Shown here in pieces: positions 17,793 to 27,126 of a stretch of DNA of 64,000 nt. Source of the DNA: Streptomyces sp. NL15-2K (lineage in GTDB: Bacteria; Actinomycetota; Actinomycetes; Streptomycetales; Streptomycetaceae); NCBI RefSeq assembly GCF_030551255.1, contig NZ_CP130630.1, positions 10,477,001 through 10,541,000 of the forward strand, written 5' to 3'. The translations under genes and the position numbers were made by a program. The notes under the pieces were generated by a model, which was given only the letters and a program-made list of their open reading frames with translations, had not been told where the DNA came from and did no database searches. The number at the start of each line of letters is the position of its first letter. Position 1 is the stretch's first letter.

Positions 17793-19676
17793 GTGCAGAA
17801 CCCGCACCCGCACAAGCGCAAGCACCACAGACGCCGAGTCGTCTTCGCGGCGGCCACCGCCGCCGCGGCCCTGGTCGGCGCCGGACTCACCACCCTTGTC
17901 ACGGACAGCGCCGAGGCCGCCACCGCCCGCCAGGTCGAGAAGCTCGACCGCGGAGTGGTCAGCGTGCACACCGACAGCGGCAACCTGATCAGCTGGCGCT
18001 GGCTCGGCACCGACTCGACCGACGTCTCCTTCAACGTCTACCGGGCCGGCACGAAGGTCAACTCCACGCCCGTCACCGGATCCACGAACTACTTCCACTC
18101 CGGCGCGCCCGCCCATGCCGACTACACGGTGCGCGCTGTCGTCGGCGGGGTGGAGCAGGCCGACTCCGTCCACGCGGTCCAACTCCGCACCGGCTACAAG
18201 GACGTGCCCATCAGCGCGCCCGCCGGCGGCACCACCCCCGACGGCGTCGCCTACACCTACGAGGCCAACGACGCCTCCGTCGCCGACCTCGACGGCGACG
18301 GACAGCTGGACTTCGTGCTGAAGTGGTATCCCACCAACGCCAAGGACAACTCCCAGTCGGGATACACCGGCAACACGATCGTCGACGGTATACGGCTCGA
18401 CGGCACCCGCCTGTGGCGCATCGACCTGGGCCGCAACATCCGTTCCGGCGCCCACTACACGCAGTTCCAGGCGTACGACTACGACGGCGACGGCAAGGCC
18501 GAGGTCGCCATGAAGACCGCCGACGGCACGAAGGACGGCACCGGCGCGGTGATCGGCAGTTCGTCGGCCGACCACCGCAACTCCGGCGGCTACGTGCTGT
18601 CGGGCCCCGAGTACCTGACGATGTTCAACGGCCAGACCGGCAAGGCGATGCAGACCGTCGACTACGTCCCGGCCCGCGGCACGGTCTCCTCCTGGGGCGA
18701 CTCCTACGGCAACCGCGTCGACCGCTTCCTCGCCGGCACTGCCTACCTGGACGGCTCGCGTCCCTCCCTCATCATGGCCCGCGGTTACTACACCCGCACG
18801 GTCATCGCCGCCTGGGACTGGCGAGGCGGCAGCTTCACCCGCCGCTGGACCTTCGACACCAACTCCTCCACCAACAGCGGCAAGGGGTACGACGGTCAGG
18901 GCAACCACAGCCTGTCCGTCGCGGACGTCGACGGCGACGGCAAGGACGAGATCGTGTACGGCGCGATGACGGTCGACGACAACGGCGGCGGGCTGTGGAC
19001 GACGAAGCTCGGCCACGGCGACGCGGGTCACGTCGGGGACCTCGTCCCGTCCCGTTCGGGTCTGGAGTACTTCAAGGTCTCCGAGGACAGCAGCAAGCCC
19101 GGATCCTGGATGGCCGACGCGCGCACCGGCTCGATCCTGTGGCAGACGGCCTCGGGCTCCGACAACGGCCGTGGGGTCGCCGCCGACATCTACGCCGGCA
19201 GCGCGGGCGCCGAGGCCTGGTCCGCCGCCGACACCACTCTGCGCTCGGCGACCGGTGCTTCCCTCGGCCGGGAGCCCTCCAGCATCAACTTCGTGAACTG
19301 GTGGGACGGCGACCCCGTCCGCGAACTCCTGGACGGCACCCGCATCGACAAGTACGGCACCTCCGGCGACACCCGCCTGCTGACCGGGTCCGGCGTCCAC
19401 TCCAACAACGGCACCAAGGCCACCCCGTCCCTGTCCGGGGACATCCTCGGCGACTGGCGTGAGGAGGTCGTCTGGCCGACGTCGAACAACACGGCCCTGC
19501 GGATCTACTCCACGCCGATCGCCACCAGCACCAAGATCACGACGCTGCTGCACGACACGCAGTACCGCACGGCACTGGCCTGGCAGAACACTGCATACAA
19601 TCAGCCGCCGCACCCGAGCTTCTTCATCGGCAACGGGATGGCGACGGCCCCGCGGCCGACGGTATACACGCCGTAG
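17793..19676 (+). CDS. Secreted rhamnogalacturonan lyase, PL11
   Basis: 627 residues from GTG with AGGAGG eight bases upstream. A signal peptide (HKRKHHRRR then a long Ala-rich helix) ends near residue 42. The mature enzyme matches the full length of family PL11: the N-terminal domain contains LDRGVVSVHTDSGNLISWRW, and the beta-propeller has Ca-binding FG-GAP-like loops such as DLDGDGQLDFVLKWYP, DYDGDGKAEVAMKTADG and DVDGDGKDEIVYGAM. It cleaves the rhamnogalacturonan-I backbone of pectin by beta-elimination, outside the cell. No CebR box precedes it. An IS30 element lies 53 bp past its stop. Confidence 0.9.
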   Translation: MQNPHPHKRKHHRRRVVFAAATAAAALVGAGLTTLVTDSAEAATARQVEKLDRGVVSVHTDSGNLISWRWLGTDSTDVSFNVYRAGTKVNSTPVTGSTNYFHSGAPAHADYTVRAVVGGVEQADSVHAVQLRTGYKDVPISAPAGGTTPDGVAYTYEANDASVADLDGDGQLDFVLKWYPTNAKDNSQSGYTGNTIVDGIRLDGTRLWRIDLGRNIRSGAHYTQFQAYDYDGDGKAEVAMKTADGTKDGTGAVIGSSSADHRNSGGYVLSGPEYLTMFNGQTGKAMQTVDYVPARGTVSSWGDSYGNRVDRFLAGTAYLDGSRPSLIMARGYYTRTVIAAWDWRGGSFTRRWTFDTNSSTNSGKGYDGQGNHSLSVADVDGDGKDEIVYGAMTVDDNGGGLWTTKLGHGDAGHVGDLVPSRSGLEYFKVSEDSSKPGSWMADARTGSILWQTASGSDNGRGVAADIYAGSAGAEAWSAADTTLRSATGASLGREPSSINFVNWWDGDPVRELLDGTRIDKYGTSGDTRLLTGSGVHSNNGTKATPSLSGDILGDWREEVVWPTSNNTALRIYSTPIATSTKITTLLHDTQYRTALAWQNTAYNQPPHPSFFIGNGMATAPRPTVYTP

Positions 19677-19697
19677 TACACGGCATACACGCCGCAG
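19661..19697 (+). repeat. 16-bp direct repeat at 21-bp spacing across the PL11 stop codon
   Basis: GGTATACACGCCGTAG (19661-19676) and GGCATACACGCCGCAG (19682-19697) match at 14 of 16 positions with start points exactly 21 bp apart. The PL11 stop TAG is the last three bases of the first copy. Confidence 0.8.
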
Positions 19698-19729
19698 ACG
19701 ACCAAGAGGGCGCGTGCCGGTGCTTGGGT

Positions 19730-21018
19730 TCTAGGAGTCGTTGCAACACCCCAGTTCAAGGGGTGCGATGGACTTCGAGATCCGTAAGGACCGGGAGAGG
19801 CCTCAGGGCAGGAAGAAGCTCGCCAGGGAGCGGGAGGCATACTCCCGGCTCATGCAGCAGGGTGTGAGCAACCGGGAAGCGTGCCGGATCGTCGGGATCG
19901 ACCGCCGGACCGGCCAGAAGTGGCGCAACGGTCGTCAGGCATACGGTAACCGGAAGGCGCTGCCACCGATCAACGCGGTGGCAGCGCCCTGCGGGCCGTC
20001 CCGGTACCTGCGCGAGGAAGACCGCATTCACATCGCCGACCGGCTGCGGGAGAAGGCGACCGTGCGGGCGATAGCCGCGGAGCTGGGCCGCAGCCCGTCG
20101 ACGGTCAGCCGGGAGATCCGCCGCAACCGTCACCCGACGGGCGGCCAGTACCGCCCGCACGCGGCCCAGGCCCGTGCCGATGCCCGCCGGCCCCGTCCGA
20201 AGCCCGGGAAGATCGGCCAGAACCCGCAGCTGCGCAACTTCATCCAGGACCACCTGGACCTACGGTGGAGCCCGGAGCAGATCTGTCAGGCTCTGCGGGC
20301 ACGGTTTCCCCAGCGGCCGGAGATGCACGTGGTCCACGAGACGGTCTACCAGGCCCTCTACGTCCAGGGCCGGGGTGAGCTGCGCCGCGAACTGGCCCGC
20401 GCCCTGCGCACCGGACGCGCCCGGCGCAGACCTCGCCGCCAGGCCCAGCAGCGCCGGCCCCGGTTCGCCACCCCGATGGTCATGATCAGCGAGCGTCCGG
20501 CCGAAGCCGAGGACCGGGCGGTCCCCGGGCACTGGGAGGGTGATCTCATCATCGGCAAGGACGGAAAGTCGGCGATCGGTACCCTGGTCGAGCGGGCCAC
20601 CCGCTACGTCATGCTCCTGCATCTGCCCGGCGACCACGGCGCCGAGAGCGTTCGCGACGCGCTGGTCACCACGGTCCGGACCCTGCCGTCCCACCTGCGA
20701 CGGTCCCTGACGTGGGACCAGGGCTCGGAAATGGGCAGCCACGGCGCGTTCACCATCGCCACCGACGTCCCGGTCTACTTCTGCGATCCGGCCAGCCCCT
20801 GGCAGCGCGGCTCGAACGAGAACACCAACGGCCTGCTCCGGCAGTACTTCCCCAAGGGCACCGACCTCGCCGTCCACACCCGCGAGCACCTCGACGCCGT
20901 CGCCGCCGAGCTGAACGGCCGCCCACGCAAAACGCTCGGCCGGGAAACCCCAGCCGAGCGCCTGCATAAACTGCTCACCGCCTGATCAACACAACCACGT
21001 GTTGCGACGACACCTAGA
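19730..21018 (+). mobile_element. IS30-family insertion sequence
   Basis: Terminal inverted repeats TCTAGGAGTCGTTGCAACAC (19730-19749) and, on the other end, GTGTTGCGACGACACCTAGA (20999-21018) match at 18 of 20 positions. Total about 1.29 kb with one transposase gene. I could not find a clear target duplication. It sits between the PL11 and GH74 genes and interrupts neither. Confidence 0.88.
19768..20985 (+). CDS. IS30-family transposase
   Basis: 405 residues from the ATG at 19768; an in-frame TTG at 19741 lies inside the left terminal repeat and is less likely. N-terminal HTH region: GVSNREACRIVGIDRRTGQKW and ATVRAIAAELGRSPSTVSREI. The IS30 DDE core is intact: Asp in GHWEGDLIIG near residue 258, Asp in LTWDQGSEM near 316, and Glu in RGSNENTNGLLRQYFPKGT near 350. 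No frame disruption is seen, so the element may be active. Confidence 0.92.
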   Translation: MDFEIRKDRERPQGRKKLAREREAYSRLMQQGVSNREACRIVGIDRRTGQKWRNGRQAYGNRKALPPINAVAAPCGPSRYLREEDRIHIADRLREKATVRAIAAELGRSPSTVSREIRRNRHPTGGQYRPHAAQARADARRPRPKPGKIGQNPQLRNFIQDHLDLRWSPEQICQALRARFPQRPEMHVVHETVYQALYVQGRGELRRELARALRTGRARRRPRRQAQQRRPRFATPMVMISERPAEAEDRAVPGHWEGDLIIGKDGKSAIGTLVERATRYVMLLHLPGDHGAESVRDALVTTVRTLPSHLRRSLTWDQGSEMGSHGAFTIATDVPVYFCDPASPWQRGSNENTNGLLRQYFPKGTDLAVHTREHLDAVAAELNGRPRKTLGRETPAERLHKLLTA

Positions 21019-21052
21019 AACCGCCGTGCGGCACGCGCCCTCGAGGCCCGGG

Positions 21053-23704
21053 TCAGGCGACCTTGCAGGTCTGGTCACCCAGCTTGAAGGACGTCGGTTT
21101 CGAGTTCGTCGCCGACGAGCTGCCGGTGAACCCGAAGCTGACGGACGAGCCCGCCGCCACGTTGGCGTTCCAGCCGACGTTCTTGGCGGTCACCGCCGCG
21201 CCCGACTGCGTGTACTCGGCGTTCCACGCCTGCGCGACCTTCTGGCCGTCCGCGAAGGTCCAGCCGAGCGACCAGCCGCTCCAGGCGTTCGAGCCGGTGT
21301 TGGCCAGCTGCACATCGGCCTGGAAGCCGCCCGACCACTGGTTGGTGACCTTGTACGTCACCGTGCAGGCGCCGGTCGGAGTCGGATCCGGACCCGGCCC
21401 CGTGGGGCCGCCGGAGTCGGAGCTGTCGCCGTAGACGACCCCGCGCCCGTTCGTCGCCACGTACACCCGGCCGTACACCCGCGGGTCACCGGTGATCGCC
21501 GCACCCGTCCAACCCCACTGGTGGGCGTCGTCGTTGATGCGCGTCCAGGTCGCGCCCTTGTCCGTCGAGCGGAAGATGCCGCGTACACCGCCGATCTTCG
21601 CGCTGGTGTAGAGGGTCTGGTACGACGCTCCCGTCGCCGCCTTGCCGAAGCCGATCGTGTCGGCCTGCTCGACGCCCGAGATCTTGGTGAAGCTCGTGCC
21701 GCCGTCCGTGGAGTGCCACAGCCCGTACGCGCCGTCGCTCGCACCGCCTGCCAGCCACACGTCGCCCTTGATGCCGGGCAGCGCCTTGAAGCGCACGCTG
21801 TCCCCGCTCGGCAGGCCGGTCGCCGCGGACGCGGTGAAGGTGGCGCCGCCGTCCGTACTGACGTAGAACTTCCCGGACTTGAAGCCGTAGAAGGTCTTCG
21901 GGTCGACCCGGTCGGACTCGACGATCGCGCCCGCAGGGATGCCGCTGGAGGCCGACCAGGAGGTGCCGAAGCCCGTCGCGTACTGCACGCCCGTACCGTC
22001 CGGGCTCCACACGAACCGGCTGCCGTCGGCCGCCGCCGCGACCGTACCGCCGCCGCTCACGCCCGAAGGGTCCGTCCCGGCGAACCAGTTGGCGCCGTTG
22101 TCCGTCGAGAACGCGATGTGCGGGCCCGAGTCGAGGTTTCCGACGCGGACGACCGTGTTCGGGTTGGTCTCGGCGAAGTCGAGGCTGGTGGTCGTGGTGA
22201 AGTTGGGTGAAGTGAACATCATCGACGGCACCTTGGTCAGGTCCGTGTGCCGGAAGCCGCCGATGTCACCGAGCGCGCTGAGCAGCGGGGCCCCCGACGG
22301 GGGAGAGGCGAGGTCGTTGACCGCCGTCTCCTCCAGGCCCTGCACCATCGGCTTGATGGAGAACTGGCTGCCCGAGTCCCAGTTGGTGAGGTTCTCGCTG
22401 CCGTAGATCGTCGCGCCCGTCCCGTACATCATCCGGTTGGAGTTGAACGGGTCGATCTCCAGCGACTCCGTCATCCAGCCCAGCTTCGGGGTCTGCTCGG
22501 GCGGCGAGGGATTCGCGCCCCAGGTCAGCCACGGCGAGGACGAGACGTCCATCGTGTAGCGGTTCGCGCGGGTGGGATACGACGTGTAGTCCCACGCCTT
22601 CGTCCAGGTGGCGCCGCTGTCCGTGGAACGGAAGATCTGAGTGTCGGGCCACCAGGAACTGTATGCGGTGGCCATGACGGTGCCGGGCTTCTGCCGGTCC
22701 ACCGTCAGCCCGCTGAAGCCGTAGTAGGTGTCGGCCTCGGCGACCGGGCTGATGTCCGTCCAGGTGCCGGTCGCGGTCGCGTACCGCCACAGCCGGCCCT
22801 TGCCGCCGTCGTACGGACCACCCTTGTCGCTGTATGCGATGTACAGATAGCCGTTCTTCGTATCCAGTACACCCTTGTGTGCGAGGTATCCCGTCGGCTG
22901 TCCGGCCAGCCGGGTCCAGCTGGCACCCGCGTCCGTCGAGCGGTACACCGCGTTGTCCTTGTCGGCGACCCCGACGTAGATCGTCTTCGTCGCGCTGCCG
23001 GACGTGCCCGTGGACTCGTCGAAGGTGACCCAGACGATGCCCTGGTTGTCGCTGGCGTAGCCGCTCGTGTCGCTGGGATCCTGCGCGTAGTTGCCGACGT
23101 TGGGGAAGCCGGTCACCTGCGACCAGGTGGCGCCGGAGTCCGTCGACCGCCACAGGCCCTTGCCGCTGGGCGCGCCCAGATACAGCACGCTGTTCTTGTT
23201 CGGGTCGACGGCCAGGCGTTCGCCCATGCCCCGGCCGGGCATGTTGCCGCCCAGCTTGAACGGCAGGTCCGCCTTCTGCCAGGTCGCGCCCCGGTTCGAG
23301 GAGCGCATGATCGCGCCGTTCTTCGGATCCCAGCTGTTGGTGTACGTGCCGACGGCCGCGTACACCCTGTTCGGATCCACGGAGTCGGAGGCCAGGCTGA
23401 CCACGCCCGTGTGCCCCCAGTCGTCCCAGCCGACCGAGTCCAGCAGCGGCGTCCAGGTCTTCGTCGACTCCTGCCAGCGGTAGGCGCCGCCGATGTCGGT
23501 ACGGGCGTATGCCAGGTTCTTCTCGCTGCGGTTGAAGACGATGCCGGGGACGAAGCCGCCGCCGTCGACGCGGACGTTCTTCCAGGTGTAGGTGTCGGCG
23601 GCGACGACCCCCTTCGGGGTGTCGGCGGCCAGCGCGGGCGGGGTGCCTGCGAGCAGGCCGGCCGCGAGTGCGAGCACGGCCGTGAGGATGCGGGTTCTTC
23701 GCAC
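21053..23704 (-). CDS. Secreted xyloglucanase GH74 with C-terminal CBM2
   Basis: 883 residues from GTG behind GGAAGG. Signal peptide to about residue 27 (TPPALA-A). The GH74 double propeller runs to about residue 755 with many Asp-box-like repeats (STDSGATW, STDGGATF, STDKGATW). The two catalytic Asp residues lie in YARTDIGGAYRW (Asp70) and ALGDIGGFRH (about 490). A Pro/Gly/Thr linker leads to a family 2 cellulose-binding module ending in Cys. It attacks xyloglucan on cellulose surfaces. It lies downstream of the GH48 gene on the same strand, with a strong hairpin between them and no CebR box of its own in the 255-bp gap, so some read-through from GH48 is plausible. Confidence 0.93.
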   Translation of the reverse strand: MRRTRILTAVLALAAGLLAGTPPALAADTPKGVVAADTYTWKNVRVDGGGFVPGIVFNRSEKNLAYARTDIGGAYRWQESTKTWTPLLDSVGWDDWGHTGVVSLASDSVDPNRVYAAVGTYTNSWDPKNGAIMRSSNRGATWQKADLPFKLGGNMPGRGMGERLAVDPNKNSVLYLGAPSGKGLWRSTDSGATWSQVTGFPNVGNYAQDPSDTSGYASDNQGIVWVTFDESTGTSGSATKTIYVGVADKDNAVYRSTDAGASWTRLAGQPTGYLAHKGVLDTKNGYLYIAYSDKGGPYDGGKGRLWRYATATGTWTDISPVAEADTYYGFSGLTVDRQKPGTVMATAYSSWWPDTQIFRSTDSGATWTKAWDYTSYPTRANRYTMDVSSSPWLTWGANPSPPEQTPKLGWMTESLEIDPFNSNRMMYGTGATIYGSENLTNWDSGSQFSIKPMVQGLEETAVNDLASPPSGAPLLSALGDIGGFRHTDLTKVPSMMFTSPNFTTTTSLDFAETNPNTVVRVGNLDSGPHIAFSTDNGANWFAGTDPSGVSGGGTVAAAADGSRFVWSPDGTGVQYATGFGTSWSASSGIPAGAIVESDRVDPKTFYGFKSGKFYVSTDGGATFTASAATGLPSGDSVRFKALPGIKGDVWLAGGASDGAYGLWHSTDGGTSFTKISGVEQADTIGFGKAATGASYQTLYTSAKIGGVRGIFRSTDKGATWTRINDDAHQWGWTGAAITGDPRVYGRVYVATNGRGVVYGDSSDSGGPTGPGPDPTPTGACTVTYKVTNQWSGGFQADVQLANTGSNAWSGWSLGWTFADGQKVAQAWNAEYTQSGAAVTAKNVGWNANVAAGSSVSFGFTGSSSATNSKPTSFKLGDQTCKVA

Positions 23705-23865
23705 GGTGGGGGACCTTCCTTTCGGGAGGGCCGTTCAGGAGGGGAGCGTGCGAGGACCGGGCGGCCCCTAGTGCGGGTGGGGGCCGCCCGGCAGGCCGGC
23801 CTCGCCGTCAGGTGACGAGACCACGCACGCGGAGCTTCAGGCGTTCCGGAGGGGCGCGGTACTGC

Positions 23866-23890
23866 CCCCGCGCCCCAAAGGGGCGCGGGG
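23866..23890 (-). terminator. Strong hairpin after the GH48 gene (Streptomyces interspersed type)
   Basis: CCCCGCGCCCC, AAA, GGGGCGCGGGG: a perfect 11-bp stem with a 3-base loop, followed by AACTGCGCGACC. From memory this hairpin-plus-tail is a common interspersed intergenic element of Streptomyces genomes. It lies between the GH48 stop and the GH74 start and can form on either strand. Confidence 0.75.
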
Positions 23891-23959
23891 AACTGCGCGA
23901 CCGGCCACACACGGCCCGCAGCTTTCGCACCGCCCGACCCGCGGAGCGCCCGGCGGGGA

Positions 23960-26875
23960 CTATTCGAGGAGCTCCGCGTACGAGCCCATGGCCAGGGCGA
24001 TGTCCGCCTGGGCCCAGAACCGGTGGTACGTGAAGGAGGGCGCGGCTCCGCCCGCCAGGTAGGCCTCGATCTTCGACCAGGCCGGGTCGTCCTCGTAGAA
24101 CGAGCGGATGGAGTCGAAGGCGGACGAGGAGTTGATCGCGTCGCCGTTCGGCATCGTCCCGGTCCAGCCGCTCGGGATGTAGACGCCGTCGTCGAAACGG
24201 TTGTAGTCGGCGCGGGTCTCCGGGACGGCGATGCCCAGGCTGTCCTGGTGGTTGTTCCACATGCCGTCGAGGAGCGCCTTCGCGGTGGACGCCGCCTGGG
24301 TGTCACCGGAGCGGTCCGCGTAGTACGTCAGGGTCTTGGCGTACGCGGCGGCCACACCGACGTCGTTGGTGTAGTCGGCGACGGTGACGTGCAGGCCGCT
24401 GTTGGCGCCCGGGTTGGCGGCGTTCCAGGTGTCGGGCTGGCCCGACCACTGGAGCGTCGATGGGATCAGGTAGGTGCCGTCCGGGTTGATCGTGGTCTTG
24501 GACAGCGCCCAGTCGACCCACTTGTCGAGGACGGCCTTGGCGTCCGCGTCACCCGTCTGCTGGTAGTACTCGGCCACCCGCTCCATCGACCACGCCTGGA
24601 AGCCGAACCACTGGTTGGACGGCGGGTCGTGGTAGACGGGCTGCTGGTCGTAGTACATGCCGTAGAACGTCGACTTCCCGGCCGGCGGGGTCGCGTACCG
24701 GCCCGCCCAGCTGTTGGTCGCACCGCCAGCGATGGCGCCCTCGTCCGACTGCAGCCAGCGGTAGAACTCCAGCTGCCGGTCGAGCGACTTGGCCCAGTCC
24801 GCCTGCCCCGTCGCCGACTTGGGCTTCAGGTCGGCGTAACTGCTCAGCGCGTACGCCGCCAGAGGGTTCTGGTAGCCGCCGTGCGCGTGGCTGGAGCCGA
24901 TGCGCCAGGCCCAGCCCGCGGAGGTGTCGGTGGCGCCGCCCCAGGCGTAGTACCAGGACATCAGGTAGTGCGAGGCGTCCTTGCCGGTACCGGCCGTGCA
25001 GGAGGAGGGCCCGACACAGTTGCCGACCTTCTTGAAGTACTTGTCGTACATCGTATACCGCAGATAGTCGCCCATCTTCGCGGCCTTGCCGACGGTCGCG
25101 GAAACGTCACTGCCCTTGCCCTGTTCCTCGGCCCACTTGTCGGCCCAGTACGCGGCCTGCACCGCACGGGCGTCGGCGTCCGGGGCGTTGGTGAACTTCC
25201 ACTGCTTGGCGTAGGACGCGTCACCCGTGAACAGGTCCAGGTAGCCGTTCTTCCCGCCGTACTTGAAGGCGTCACAGGTCGGCTGCGGCACCGTCTCCCA
25301 CACCGACTCCTGCGCGCCGCGCTGGAAGGTGTTGATGTACGACGGTCCGGTGTCCGTCGGCCCCGCCTCGCACTTGCCGGGCGAGTTGCCGTAGCCGTAG
25401 ACGTTGTCGACATCCTGCAGCCAGTGCATACCGTAGACATCGTCCGTACCGTATGCGGTCTTCAGTTCACCGGCGATCGGATCCGAACCGACCGAGACTC
25501 CGGCGTCCAGCTTCGCCGGGTACTCGTTGGGGGTGTCCAGCTCGGGCGCGTACGTCGCCGGCTTGGACGCGTTGTAGAAGGAGTTGGTGGGCTGGTCGGC
25601 GTGGGTGGGGATCATGTACTTCTCCATGATGTCCCAGGCGCCGTTGAACTTGGACCAGTCACCGGTGACCTTGCCGTACATGGCCTGCAGCCAGAGAAGG
25701 TAGCTGTATGCCTCCGACGTGGTCTCGTGGCCGTGGTCCGGAGCTTCGACGATCAGCGTCTCGACCGAGTGGTAGGGGATGCCCTCGGGCGAGAAGTAGC
25801 CGTTCGCCGGGTTGGTGATCTTGCCGTACAGCTCCAGGAACCGCGCGTCGTACGCCTTGGTCGCCGCGATCTGGGTGACCGTCACCGAGGCCTTGCCGTG
25901 ACCGGTGGCCGTCGACTCGAAGGTCGCCGCACCTGTGCCGGAGGAGCCGGCCGTGATGGTCACCTTCTGGGCGGTGTTCCAGTTCGACGGGGTGAAGGTG
26001 AGCGACGCCCCGCCGGTCACCGTGAGGCCGGAGTTGCCGCTGGTGCGGGCGGTCGTCACGGTCACGTTGCCCGACGGCTGGGTCGACAGCTTCACGTCGT
26101 ACGTCGCCGTCTGGCCCTGCTGGACGGCCAGCTGGTTGGTCGAGGCCACCACGGTGGGCCCCGAGGCGACCGTGATGCCGACCGGCGTGGACTCCGCGGA
26201 TGCGCCCAGGCTGTCGTACGCCTTCGCGAGGAGCGAATGACTGCCCACGGTCAACCCAGAAGCGGAGAGTGTGAAGGGCGCGCTCGTGTCCGTGCCCAGC
26301 AGGGTGGTGTCGTCGTAGAACTCCACCTTGCTGATCGTCGCGCCGTCGGCGGCCGCGGCGGTCGCCGCGAGCGGGACCGCGTCACCCTGTGTGTAGACCG
26401 CGCCCGCGGCCGGGCTGGTCAGCACGGTGATGGGTGGCTGGTGCGCTCCGGTGCAACTGGTGCCGTTGACCGCGAAGTTCGTGGGGGCGGCGTTGGTGCC
26501 GCTGTAGGTGAACTGCGCGCCGGTGGAGACGGCCGCGCCGGCGGCGATCGTGGCGTTGTACGAGGCGTTCTTGACCGTGATCGCCTGGCCGGACTGCGAC
26601 CAGGAGCCGTTCCAGCCGTTCGACAGCTTCTGGTTGCCCGAGTAGCTGTAGGTCAGGGTCCAGCCGTTGATGGCGTCCGTGCCGCGGTTGGTGACCGTCA
26701 GGTCCGCGGTGAAACCGGCGCCCCAGTCGTTCGTCTTGTAGTCCACGCTGCACTGAAGTGCCGCAGCCTGAGCGGGAGTCGAACCCGTACTCATCATGGT
26801 GAACGGAAGGGCCAGGGCCGCTACGACAGCGGTCCACAAACGCCGGGCGGCCCGGCGTCTTTTCCTGGGGGGCAT
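23960..26875 (-). CDS. Secreted GH48 cellobiohydrolase with N-terminal CBM2
   Basis: 971 residues, ATG start behind AGGAGG. Order: signal peptide to about residue 37; CBM2 at 40-145 ([20 protein letters not shown], Cys pair at its ends); an Ig-like domain at about 148-235 ([16 protein letters not shown]); a further beta-domain at 236-325; and the GH48 catalytic domain from about 335 to the end. The catalytic acid is the Glu in [13 protein letters not shown]48 enzymes are reducing-end processive cellobiohydrolases, central to bacterial cellulose breakdown. It diverges from the GH5 gene, and a perfect CebR-type palindrome sits between its promoter and start codon. Confidence 0.95.
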   Translation of the reverse strand: MPPRKRRRAARRLWTAVVAALALPFTMMSTGSTPAQAAALQCSVDYKTNDWGAGFTADLTVTNRGTDAINGWTLTYSYSGNQKLSNGWNGSWSQSGQAITVKNASYNATIAAGAAVSTGAQFTYSGTNAAPTNFAVNGTSCTGAHQPPITVLTSPAAGAVYTQGDAVPLAATAAAADGATISKVEFYDDTTLLGTDTSAPFTLSASGLTVGSHSLLAKAYDSLGASAESTPVGITVASGPTVVASTNQLAVQQGQTATYDVKLSTQPSGNVTVTTARTSGNSGLTVTGGASLTFTPSNWNTAQKVTITAGSSGTGAATFESTATGHGKASVTVTQIAATKAYDARFLELYGKITNPANGYFSPEGIPYHSVETLIVEAPDHGHETTSEAYSYLLWLQAMYGKVTGDWSKFNGAWDIMEKYMIPTHADQPTNSFYNASKPATYAPELDTPNEYPAKLDAGVSVGSDPIAGELKTAYGTDDVYGMHWLQDVDNVYGYGNSPGKCEAGPTDTGPSYINTFQRGAQESVWETVPQPTCDAFKYGGKNGYLDLFTGDASYAKQWKFTNAPDADARAVQAAYWADKWAEEQGKGSDVSATVGKAAKMGDYLRYTMYDKYFKKVGNCVGPSSCTAGTGKDASHYLMSWYYAWGGATDTSAGWAWRIGSSHAHGGYQNPLAAYALSSYADLKPKSATGQADWAKSLDRQLEFYRWLQSDEGAIAGGATNSWAGRYATPPAGKSTFYGMYYDQQPVYHDPPSNQWFGFQAWSMERVAEYYQQTGDADAKAVLDKWVDWALSKTTINPDGTYLIPSTLQWSGQPDTWNAANPGANSGLHVTVADYTNDVGVAAAYAKTLTYYADRSGDTQAASTAKALLDGMWNNHQDSLGIAVPETRADYNRFDDGVYIPSGWTGTMPNGDAINSSSAFDSIRSFYEDDPAWSKIEAYLAGGAAPSFTYHRFWAQADIALAMGSYAELLE

Positions 26876-26921
26876 GTGCTGGTTCCTCCTTGCGGCTCGG
26901 AGAAGTCAAGGCTTGAACCAG

Positions 26922-26963
26922 TGGGAGCGCTCCCATAGTGGGGACGGGGGTGAGAGGGGTCAA
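26922..26963 (-). promoter_or_regulatory. GH48 promoter with perfect CebR box
   Basis: TGGGAGCGCTCCCA (26922-26935) is the exact palindrome recognised by CebR, the cellobiose-sensing LacI-type repressor of Streptomyces. On the minus strand a -35 TTGACC (26958-26963) and a -10-like CACTAT (26935-26940) have 17-bp spacing, placing the box at the start of transcription. Confidence 0.85.
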
Positions 26964-27054
26964 GGTGCTTGAAGAGTCGAAAAGATTCGACGGCAGGCGT
27001 TGAGGAAAAGTCAGTGACTCCTCTGTTCTTTACCGTCACTTGGCGCTAGCTTCA

Positions 27055-27083
27055 TTGACACCAGTGGGAGCGGTTCCATCAGT
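27055..27083 (+). promoter_or_regulatory. GH5 promoter with variant CebR box
   Basis: TGGGAGCGGTTCCA (27065-27078) differs from the CebR palindrome at two bases. It lies directly after a consensus -35 TTGACA (27055-27060), between it and the expected -10 region (ATCAGT, 27078-27083, weak). Confidence 0.75.
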
Positions 27084-27126
27084 CGACGCGTCCGTCCCGG
27101 CGCGCCCGAACTGCAAGGAGTCGCTC

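Noticed and set aside
16959..19613. Very long minus-strand open frame opposite the WYL and PL11 genes
   Set aside because: It has no recognisable domain and is antisense to two well-supported genes; such frames are a by-product of high GC3.
23705..23959. CebR box upstream of GH74
   Set aside because: No TGGGAGCGCTCCCA-like sequence was found in the gap; only the interspersed hairpin is present.
24023..26938. Long plus-strand open frame opposite the GH48 gene
   Set aside because: Low-complexity Val/Arg/Gly translation without domains; GH48 on the other strand is unambiguous.
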